This document shows positions 57,831-64,000 of a stretch of DNA of 64,000 bases, in pieces. The notes beneath the pieces are model-generated. The model was given only the letters and a program-made list of their open reading frames with translations. It did no database searches and was not told the DNA's origin. Positions within the stretch are counted from its first letter, which is position 1. Every line of letters begins with the position of its first letter. The stretch is from Streptococcus cristatus AS 1.3089 (GTDB taxonomy: Bacteria; Bacillota; Bacilli; Lactobacillales; Streptococcaceae): NCBI RefSeq assembly GCF_000385925.1, contig NC_021175.1:1714213-1778212 (forward strand), read 5' to 3'. The translations under genes were made by a program, and so were the position numbers.

Positions 57831-59186
57831 TTAATCTCTTCTTAAGAATTCATCCAAGTAATAGTCAAAGTAGGTCTTGCTTCCTGTGATGACAACCGCA
57901 CGACCTTCAACACCATAACGCATTTTCTTGGCCTGAGCATCGGTTAAGGTTGTTTCAGCTTCCACTTTAAAGAAGTTTCCTTTTTCCGTCTTTGTTGCAT
58001 TGCTATCAATGTTCGAAATTTTAGATTTGAGAACAAACTCTTTATTATTTTCGTCCATTGCAGTGAAACGTAGAGTTTCACCTTTTTTCAGACTAGCAAC
58101 ATCTTTTGAGGTCACATAAGTGGTGATAATCACCTTTTTTTCCTTGGTCAAAACAGGATACAACTGAGCGAGCAACTTCCCTTCGGGAACCAAATTCGCT
58201 CCTGCTGTTTCAGGATTTAGGTGGAGAATACCATCTTCAGTTGCTGTGATCATGCCCTTTTGAGTAATACCACCTTGCACCTTGAGATTGTTTTCAACTT
58301 CTAAAATCTTTTGATTCAAGGCCGTCAACTCTTGGCCAACTTTAGTCAATTGTTGAGCTTTCAAGGATTCAAGCTGGCTATCCAAACTTCCAGAATAGGC
58401 TTGCTGAGCACCGGAACCTGCATACTGCACCCGATAACCCGAAAGAGCTGATTCAAACTGCGAAATCTGATTGTCAATCTGCGACAGAACTTGACTCTTT
58501 AGCTGACCTTGACTATCAGCAACGGCTTGCGCCTCATAAGCCTGATAAATGCTATAACCAGCATTGGTCGAAGGGACACTTGTCCCATTTTGGATGGCGT
58601 TTCTAAGCGTTTGATAATCCGCCAATTTAGCATTGGTTTCATTGATCAAATTTCCCAGCTCTGCCTGTGAATTGCTAGCCGCTGAATTTTGAGAAGCAAT
58701 GGTCGAATTCTGTTGTTCGGTGTTGCTACGGATGCTAGCAGCTTGACTCTTATAGTCATTAAAGGCCTGCTCATAACCGAAGCGATCCTCTCCTGAAAAC
58801 TGGCTAGTCCCCGTCTTCAGACTTTCTTGTAGCAATTCCAACTGCCGTTTTTGCTCCTTCAAGCTTTCCACTTGAGAGGAGAAGGTTTCTTTCTGAGTAT
58901 TTTCGCTATCAGACTTATACTGAACTAAAAGATCCCCTTTTTTAACAACCTTGTTTTCCTTTAAGTTATTAGTAACAATAGCATTGTTACTAGTTGATTG
59001 GATGCTGGCCAAAATTTTGCTAGGCTCAATAGAGGCACCTGAAGTAATGGTGATTTCTTTTTTAGCAAATAGAGAGAATAAAACTACAAAAAGCAATAAG
59101 AAGAAAGTCGGTAAAATCACGTGCACAGAAAAGCTAGAATATCTACGATTATAAAATTCGGCACTCTCTAAGTAATGTTCTTTCAT
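57831..59186 (-). CDS. comB: ComB-like bacteriocin/peptide export accessory protein
   Basis: A 451-residue HlyD-type accessory protein: short cytoplasmic N-terminus, one membrane helix (about 25-45, HVILPTFFLLLFVVLFSLF), a biotinyl-lipoyl-like half, a long Gln/Ser-rich helical hairpin (about 95-310), and a return to the beta domain (about 315-451). It pairs with the C39-peptidase transporter encoded 14 bp upstream. Length and sequence are very close to pneumococcal ComB (449 residues), but here the likely cargo includes the two adjacent double-glycine peptides. Confidence 0.9.
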   Translation of the reverse strand: MKEHYLESAEFYNRRYSSFSVHVILPTFFLLLFVVLFSLFAKKEITITSGASIEPSKILASIQSTSNNAIVTNNLKENKVVKKGDLLVQYKSDSENTQKETFSSQVESLKEQKRQLELLQESLKTGTSQFSGEDRFGYEQAFNDYKSQAASIRSNTEQQNSTIASQNSAASNSQAELGNLINETNAKLADYQTLRNAIQNGTSVPSTNAGYSIYQAYEAQAVADSQGQLKSQVLSQIDNQISQFESALSGYRVQYAGSGAQQAYSGSLDSQLESLKAQQLTKVGQELTALNQKILEVENNLKVQGGITQKGMITATEDGILHLNPETAGANLVPEGKLLAQLYPVLTKEKKVIITTYVTSKDVASLKKGETLRFTAMDENNKEFVLKSKISNIDSNATKTEKGNFFKVEAETTLTDAQAKKMRYGVEGRAVVITGSKTYFDYYLDEFLRRD

Positions 59187-59200
59187 CTTCTTTCTCCTTT

Positions 59201-61354
59201 CTAACTATTTACCAGATGAGCATAGAAGCCATCTTGAGCAACCAGCTCCTCATGCGTTCCTTGCTCTACGATTTCGCCCTTGTCCAGGACGACCACTTTT
59301 TCAGATCGCTCTGCAATGGTCAGTCGATGGGCAATGAATATAATGGTCTTGTCCAACTCTAAAAGGTTGTCAATAATCTTTTTCTCTGTCAAGATATCAA
59401 GGTTGCTGGTCGCCTCATCGAGAATCAAAACAGGAGCATCGGTCAAAAGAGCCCGAGCTAAGGCCAAACGCTGACGCTGACCACCTGAAATCCCTGAACC
59501 ATCTGATGTCAATTCTGTTTGATAATTCAAAGGCATCCGTTCAATGTCTTCACGAATCTCGGCAATTTCCAGCGCTCGAATGATCTCTTTCTGAGTCGTT
59601 CCAGGCTTGGCACCTAGGAGAACATTCTCCAAGATGGTACCATTAAAAACATAAGGCTGTTGTGGCAAGTAATTGATATGACGCCGCAAGACATGTTTGT
59701 CAATCTGATTGAGGTTGATATTATTAACCAGAATCTCTCCCTCGTTCGGATCATAGAAATTCACAATCATCTTAGCAAGGGTCGTCTTTCCAGAACCAGA
59801 AATTCCGACAAAGGCCACCTTACTGCCTCTTTCAATGGTCAAGTTAATATCTGACAGGACATTTCGTCCATAGCCATACTTATAGCTAACATTCCGCAAC
59901 TCAATATTGCCCTTGGTCATACTCAAATCACGAATCGCTTTTTTATCCATAAACTCAGAATCAACCAAATAAACCTCATTCAAACGATTATTGGCAACTT
60001 GCGCTGTTTGGAGTTTGGTCTGTAAATTGATAATGTTTTCCAGCGGATTCGTGAAATAAACCAGCAAAGTGTTATAAGTAATCAGCTGCCCCAAGGTCAT
60101 TTTATTGTCCATAACCAAGAGGGCTCCCATCCAAAGGATTGCAACATTCAGCAAGAGCTGAGCTGTCTTCTTCAAACCAATTTGGATATTCTCCATCCGA
60201 CTATAAGCAAATGATTTCTTCAAATAATCCACAAATTCTCTATCAATCTTTTGATAGCGGAAATCCTCACTGGTCAAGGATTTGATCGTCTCAATCCCAT
60301 TGATATCCTCGATAATGGAAGAAGACAGAATGGCATTGGATTCCATGGTGTCACGATTCATTTTTTCAAATGGTTTCATGAAGGCAAAAATCACGACAAT
60401 ATAGATCGGCAGCGAGAGCAAGCTGATAAAGAATAAATAGAAGTTTTGCGAGAACAAAACAACTGCCATGACGACAACGATGGAGACATCCAAGAAGATG
60501 GAGAGAATGGTACTAGCCAAGGCGTCGATGATACTATTGGCATCATTGAAGCGCGATACGATTTCCCCTGTCCTTCTCGTAGCGAAAAAGGACATAGGTA
60601 GATGAAAGACATGCTTGATATAGGATAAAATCACATCAATCGAAAGTCGTTGTCCCAAAATGAGAAGCAAATAATTCTGGGCATAGGATAGGATCTGTTG
60701 CAGAATATAGACGACTATTAGACCCAAAGAAATAATCCCTAAGGTATTCCTCATCTGATTGGGTACATAGGTATCAATAATCCCCTGCATATAGTAAGAG
60801 CCCACGATATTGATGATCGTAACCAGCATCGTTGCGATAACGATATTAGCAATCAAGCCTTTTTGCTTTATTAAAATTGGAACAAAAGACCAGAGACCAT
60901 TTTTCTTTTCCTTGTGCGGTCTATATTCCGGTGCGGGGGCAATGAAAATAGAAACACCTGTCCACTCTTGCGCAAACTGTTCCTTAGAAAGCTTGGTCAT
61001 CTTAACAGCTGGATCAGGGTCAGCAATATGAACCGAATGTTTATCATGCCCAGTCACAACGTAGTAATGAAGCATCTTCTTGTCTTTGATGACATGAGCG
61101 ATAAAAGGATAGATAACCCCTTTCATGTCAAATAAAGACATATCCGCTTTCAAGGCTCGTGTCTCAAAGCCTAACTCTTCCGAAACTTTCACTAGCCCAA
61201 AAGCAGTTGTTCCCCTCAAGGTCGTTTTGGCCATTTCACGCAAACTGGCCAAAGAATAATAGGAACCATAATAACCATAAATCATGGCGAGCGCTGCTAC
61301 ACCACAATCTCTAGCGTCAACTTGAGCTCTATAATGACGCTTTGTAAATCTCAT
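59201..61354 (-). CDS. comA: ComA-like peptide cleavage/export ABC transporter
   Basis: A bifunctional ATP-binding exporter that cuts double-glycine leaders and exports the mature peptide. The C39 peptidase domain has Cys17 (RDCGVAAL), His96 (LHYYVV) and Asp112 (HIADPD). Six membrane helices follow, then the ATPase with GISGSGKTT, ISGGQRQRLALARAL and LILDEATSNLD. At 717 residues from the ATG at 61354 (AAAGGAG upstream) it has exactly the length of pneumococcal ComA. In competence-type streptococci such a transporter also exports ComC; here its neighbours are two bacteriocin-like genes. Confidence 0.93.
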   Translation of the reverse strand: MRFTKRHYRAQVDARDCGVAALAMIYGYYGSYYSLASLREMAKTTLRGTTAFGLVKVSEELGFETRALKADMSLFDMKGVIYPFIAHVIKDKKMLHYYVVTGHDKHSVHIADPDPAVKMTKLSKEQFAQEWTGVSIFIAPAPEYRPHKEKKNGLWSFVPILIKQKGLIANIVIATMLVTIINIVGSYYMQGIIDTYVPNQMRNTLGIISLGLIVVYILQQILSYAQNYLLLILGQRLSIDVILSYIKHVFHLPMSFFATRRTGEIVSRFNDANSIIDALASTILSIFLDVSIVVVMAVVLFSQNFYLFFISLLSLPIYIVVIFAFMKPFEKMNRDTMESNAILSSSIIEDINGIETIKSLTSEDFRYQKIDREFVDYLKKSFAYSRMENIQIGLKKTAQLLLNVAILWMGALLVMDNKMTLGQLITYNTLLVYFTNPLENIINLQTKLQTAQVANNRLNEVYLVDSEFMDKKAIRDLSMTKGNIELRNVSYKYGYGRNVLSDINLTIERGSKVAFVGISGSGKTTLAKMIVNFYDPNEGEILVNNINLNQIDKHVLRRHINYLPQQPYVFNGTILENVLLGAKPGTTQKEIIRALEIAEIREDIERMPLNYQTELTSDGSGISGGQRQRLALARALLTDAPVLILDEATSNLDILTEKKIIDNLLELDKTIIFIAHRLTIAERSEKVVVLDKGEIVEQGTHEELVAQDGFYAHLVNS

Positions 61355-61580
61355 ACAATCTCCTTTATTCACAAAAGTGTAAATTTATTTTTATGAAGGA
61401 TAATCCTACACAAAAAACTCCTAATAATGAACTTACTTTTTCAACAGTAGTTGCTTGCCAACTCGATGCTTATCAGTTCTCTCCAACAAAAAACGAACAC
61501 AAAATTAGGGAGGGAAAATTTTCATAGCAAGCAAAAAAGTAGGTATTTATATCATACACTAATGTGGCGTATTTTTCCAA
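61355..61580 (-). promoter_or_regulatory. comAB promoter and ~190-nt leader
   Basis: TTGGAA (61580-61575) and TATGAT (61556-61551) on the minus strand with an 18-bp spacer give comAB a promoter of its own, leaving about 190 nt of untranslated leader. No double repeat of the ComE type and no second ComR-like palindrome is visible, so comAB may be expressed separately from the peptide genes. Confidence 0.55.
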
Positions 61581-61653
61581 TGGTATCAGTCGTTTTACTC
61601 TATATAAGCACAAAATTACTTAAAAAACAGACATAAAGTAACTTTTACACTAA

Positions 61654-61691
61654 AAAGCCTCTTGTCCAAATCAAGACGAACAAGAGGCTTT
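61654..61691 (-). terminator. Terminator after the bacteriocin genes
   Basis: AAAGCCTCTTGT and ACAAGAGGCTTT form a perfect 12-bp stem with a 14-base loop, ending in TTTTTAG on the minus strand, 18 bp past the stop codon. Confidence 0.88.
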
Positions 61692-61709
61692 ATGTCGAAA
61701 CAAAAAATA

Positions 61710-61973
61710 TTAGTTAAAAACGTCTGGGCTTGCAGCACCACCGTTGTTAGCACCGCCACCATTGCTAGAACCACCAGATCTTGAACCAATTCTACCTCTG
61801 ATGCGACCATATGCACGAATAGCAACGCCACGTACAGCACGACCAACTTCACGACCGATATCAAATACGGCACGTACAAGGTCACCGCCGACCCATCCAC
61901 CTTCTACTTCAACCAATTCAGCTTCAGTAAGAGGCATAAATTTTTGATCTAATGATTTAAAATCTTTGTTCAT
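61710..61973 (-). CDS. Double-glycine bacteriocin-like peptide, Arg-rich (87 residues)
   Basis: A prepeptide with a classical 26-residue leader (MNKDFKSLDQ ... LTEAELVEVEGG) cut by a C39 peptidase. The 61-residue mature part starts WVGGDLVRAVFDIGREVG, has nine Arg and no Lys or Cys in its first 39 residues, two GxxxG motifs (GREVG, GRIRG), then a Gly/Ser/Asn-rich tail ending SPDVFN. AAGGTG precedes the ATG at 61973. It follows a second leader peptide gene by 32 bp. Two-peptide class IIb bacteriocins carry GxxxG in both chains, which fits. I do not recognise a named bacteriocin. Confidence 0.85.
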   Translation of the reverse strand: MNKDFKSLDQKFMPLTEAELVEVEGGWVGGDLVRAVFDIGREVGRAVRGVAIRAYGRIRGRIGSRSGGSSNGGGANNGGAASPDVFN

Positions 61974-62005
61974 AAAATTCACCTTCTTCTATTTTAAATA
62001 TTAAA

Positions 62006-62179
62006 TTAGTTGAAAAGTCCTACTAAGAAACCTGAAACCAATGAGCCACCCAAAATAGCCAATGATACTGTGAAAATATCAACAGGGATGCCGTAGAATG
62101 ACCATCCACCGTCGATCATCATCATTTCTTCTTCAGTCAACGCAACAAATTGGTTGTCCATCATAGCAAAGTTTTCCAT
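62006..62179 (-). CDS. Double-glycine bacteriocin-like peptide, hydrophobic (57 residues)
   Basis: AAAGGAG and ATG at 62179 open a 57-residue prepeptide. The 25-residue leader (MENFAMMDNQFVALTEEEMM...) ends in MIDGG. The 32-residue mature peptide starts WSFYGIPVDIFTVSLAILGG and ends SGFLVGLFN, with GxxxG (GFLVG), almost no charge and no Cys. It is the first gene behind the palindrome-bearing promoter and is followed by the Arg-rich partner, so the pair is likely a membrane-active two-peptide bacteriocin. No immunity gene is evident nearby. Confidence 0.82.
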   Translation of the reverse strand: MENFAMMDNQFVALTEEEMMMIDGGWSFYGIPVDIFTVSLAILGGSLVSGFLVGLFN

Positions 62180-62267
62180 ATGTGTTCTCCTTTTTTACAA
62201 GGTTTCTTTAACCTTGTTAATATATTGTTTGTGGCCAGTTTTATTCAAACATCGCTTCAACACCTAT

Positions 62268-62314
62268 ATTATACAACAACCCTAACGGGTTCAACATGAC
62301 ATTTATGTCATGTT
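62268..62314 (-). promoter_or_regulatory. Bacteriocin promoter with ComR-box-like palindrome
   Basis: A perfect 22-bp palindrome at 62293-62314 has the form AACATGACA-TTT-ATGTCATGTT read across the centre, fitting the ECom-box pattern AACANGACANNNNTGTCNTGTT used by ComR in other streptococci. Its near edge is 19 bp from a TATAAT -10 (62273-62268), the spacing usual for ComR promoters. A small AACCC/GGGTT dyad lies between them. No ComR gene is in this window. Confidence 0.7.
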
Positions 62315-62403
62315 TAGGAGAAAAATATGTAATTTTTTATAATATTTGAAATATCCTCTTTTTCCCATTTTCCCTAGTTTCATTTTGTGGTACAATAGGG
62401 CCT

Positions 62404-63288
62404 ATGGAAAGTATTACTTTAAGTCCTAACCGAGAAGAAATTCAGGCTTTTGTCCAGAAATATCGAGACAAGATTGTGCCCAGTAAAAATCAGTATATCC
62501 AATATCTACTGAAATTGAACCAGGCAACTGTCAGCATCTATACTTCTGGCAAGGTTCTTTTCCAAGGAGAAAAAGCTGGTCACTATGCTGCTTTTTTCGG
62601 CCATCAAGCCGAGGAAACAAGCAAGACCTCTCAGAACATTTCCCTTATCGGTACTGATGAGGTCGGAAATGGCTCTTACTTTGGTGGTTTAGCAGTTGTT
62701 GCTTCCTTTGTCAGTCCAGAACAGCACGCTTTCTTGCGCAAGTTAGGTGTAGGCGATTCGAAGACCTTGACCGACCTTAAGATTCGGCAGTTGGCACCGA
62801 TTTTGAAAAAGGAAATCCAACATCAAGCCCTGCTCTTGTCCCCAGAAAAATATAACGAAGTGATTGCCTCTGGTTACAATGCTGTATCTGTCAAGGTGGC
62901 TCTTCACAATCAAGCCATTTATCTGCTATTACAAAAAGGTCTGACAGCAGAAAAAATTGTCATCGATGCCTTTACCAGCCAGCAGAATTATGATAAATAC
63001 CTGCAAAATGAAAAGAATCATTTCCCAAATCCTGTTACCCTCATCGAAAAGGCTGAAGGGAAGTTTCTAGCTGTCGCTGTTAGCTCCATTATCGCTCGCG
63101 ATCTCTTTTTGGAAAATCTGGAAAAGCTAAGTCAAGAGCTTGGCTATACCCTTCCGAGCGGGGCTGGCAGCAAGAGCGATCAAGTTGCTTGCCAGATCCT
63201 CCAAGCCTATGGAATGGCTGGCCTCCAGCATACCGCTAAACTTCATTTTAAAAATACAGAAAAAGCTAAAAAGCTCTTAGAAAGGTAG
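62404..63288 (+). CDS. rnhC: Ribonuclease HIII
   Basis: RNase HIII removes RNA from RNA-DNA hybrids. The N-terminal substrate-binding domain (residues 1-75) and the catalytic domain with [13 protein letters not shown] (about 84-96, first acidic pair) and later acidic residues ([19 protein letters not shown] [10 protein letters not shown]) are complete. Length 294 is normal. It is divergent from the bacteriocin promoter, with a TACAAT -10 at 62391. Confidence 0.95.
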   Translation: MESITLSPNREEIQAFVQKYRDKIVPSKNQYIQYLLKLNQATVSIYTSGKVLFQGEKAGHYAAFFGHQAEETSKTSQNISLIGTDEVGNGSYFGGLAVVASFVSPEQHAFLRKLGVGDSKTLTDLKIRQLAPILKKEIQHQALLLSPEKYNEVIASGYNAVSVKVALHNQAIYLLLQKGLTAEKIVIDAFTSQQNYDKYLQNEKNHFPNPVTLIEKAEGKFLAVAVSSIIARDLFLENLEKLSQELGYTLPSGAGSKSDQVACQILQAYGMAGLQHTAKLHFKNTEKAKKLLER

Positions 63289-63291
63289 ACT

Positions 63292-63924
63292 ATGAAAAAC
63301 AAACGCTTTGACTTCCGTGCCTTCCTCAAGGAGTGGGGAGTCTTTACCCTGATTGTCTCCGTCATCTTACTCACTCGCTGGCTGCTCTGGGCACCTGTCA
63401 AGGTAGACGGCCACTCTATGGATCCAACCTTAGCCAATGGTGAGTATTTGATGATTTTGAAACACCAGTCTATTGATCGTTTTGATATTGTTGTAGCCTC
63501 CGAAAAGGATGACGATGGTAAAAAGAAAGAAGTCGTCAAACGGGTGATTGGCCTTCCGGGTGATACCATTCAGTACGAAAACGACACCCTCTATATCAAT
63601 GGTAAGAAAACTGATGAACCTTATTTAGCAGACTACATCAAGAAATTCCAAAAGGACAAGCTACAATCTACCTATGTGGGCAAGGATTATACGGACAACG
63701 GTACTTTCTTCCGTAAGCTCGCTTCTCAAGCCCAGGCCTTTACAGTGGACAAGGAAGGTAGCCCAGTCTTTACCATCAAGCTCCTAGATGACGAATACCT
63801 GCTTTTAGGCGACGATCGCATCGTGTCCAAGGATAGTCGTCAGGTCGGTGCCTTTAAATCCAGTCAGATTCAAGGCGAAGCTAAATTCCGATTGTGGCCG
63901 CTGCTACCATTTAAGACTTACTAA
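63292..63924 (+). CDS. lepB: Signal peptidase I
   Basis: A membrane-bound type I signal peptidase. One N-terminal helix (about 15-35) is followed by the catalytic Ser in GHSMDPTL (Ser38-40 region) and Lys in KRVIGLPGD (about residue 83), with the GDDR box near the end (LLLGDDRIVSKDSRQVG). Length 210 is normal for streptococci. It starts 3 bp after rnhC, the common rnhC-lepB pair. Confidence 0.95.
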   Translation: MKNKRFDFRAFLKEWGVFTLIVSVILLTRWLLWAPVKVDGHSMDPTLANGEYLMILKHQSIDRFDIVVASEKDDDGKKKEVVKRVIGLPGDTIQYENDTLYINGKKTDEPYLADYIKKFQKDKLQSTYVGKDYTDNGTFFRKLASQAQAFTVDKEGSPVFTIKLLDDEYLLLGDDRIVSKDSRQVGAFKSSQIQGEAKFRLWPLLPFKTY

Positions 63925-63946
63925 TACTTAAGAGTATAACCCCTTC

Positions 63947-63982
63947 AAACTCAGTTGATTGCTCAGCTGGGTTTGCTTTTTA
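63947..63982 (+). terminator. Terminator after rnhC-lepB
   Basis: AAACTCAG and CTGGGTTT pair (one G-U) around a 13-base loop, followed by a T-rich run. Confidence 0.7.
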
Positions 63983-64000
63983 AAAACAGATACATAAACA

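Noticed and set aside
57576..57845. An 89-codon plus-strand frame between the TetR gene and comB
   Set aside because: It starts inside the TetR promoter, spans a terminator hairpin and has no start signal; likely chance.
61393..61527. A 44-codon plus-strand frame (MKDNPTQKTPNN...) in the comA leader
   Set aside because: No ribosome binding site and it runs antisense through the comAB leader; no recognisable features.
61355..61580. ComE-type direct repeats before comAB
   Set aside because: No pair of matching repeats with the expected spacing is visible.

Overview
This is streptococcal chromosome, most likely from the sanguinis/gordonii/cristatus part of the viridans streptococci. The evidence is the man PTS operon with manO, the sufCDSUB cluster next to dacA and rgpG-mecA, ComAB-type transport genes, a pneumococcal-type BOX element, and moderate-to-low GC coding sequence with TTG/GTG starts and AGGAGG ribosome binding sites. 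The species is left open. The ordinary housekeeping content is dense and most genes lie on the minus strand.

Layout. 1-1.9 kb: glyQS on the minus strand behind a T-box, with an odd duplicated glyQ start region. 2.1-5.4 kb: mannose/glucose PTS manLMN plus manO. 5.4-6.9 kb: T-box controlled serS. 7.2-16.1 kb: an oligopeptide-binding lipoprotein, a DacA-like protein that has lost its catalytic Ser and Lys, and the complete SUF iron-sulfur operon. 16.2-21.2 kb: rgpG/tagO, mecA, uppP and a DUF2207 membrane protein. 21.3-25 kb: a glutamine ABC transporter (fused binding protein/permease plus ATPase), a small DNA-binding-like protein and a stomatin-like protein. 25-29.8 kb: ilvB-ilvN-(BOX)-ilvC-ilvA with a CodY box. 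29.9-34.4 kb: a two-component/ABC operon headed by two tiny membrane proteins, then a lipoprotein. 34.6-38.2 kb: fakA with an Asp23-family partner, rpmB, and a LytTR/LiaF-like pair.

38.4-49.9 kb is the most heterogeneous and worn stretch. It holds an AT-rich orphan gene, tRNA-Thr, DUF3290/DUF421, csbD, a decayed integrase tail, a GNAT gene and an rlmB-coupled gene that each carry an early in-frame stop, a truncated TMEM175-like gene, rplM-rpsI, degV, a 42-bp tandem repeat array, and an Rgg regulator divergent from a small exported protein. 50-57.6 kb holds tig, a YwlG-like protein, an ECF S component, a pyridoxine-type kinase, truA, a Nudix hydrolase, and an ABC exporter with its TetR regulator.

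57.8-62.4 kb is the most interesting locus. It contains a ComA/ComB-type C39 peptidase exporter and accessory protein preceded by two small double-glycine leader peptides. Both mature peptides begin with Trp and carry GxxxG motifs, so they look like a two-peptide bacteriocin; one of them is only 57 codons long. Upstream is a perfect 22-bp palindrome that fits the ComR (ECom) box pattern, 19 bp from a TATAAT -10. The window closes with rnhC and lepB.

Five copies of a ~180-bp repeat with a terminator-like hairpin end directly behind minus-strand stop codons across the window. One copy supplies the last 21 codons of the Nudix gene. A sixth, divergent relative shares only the ends.
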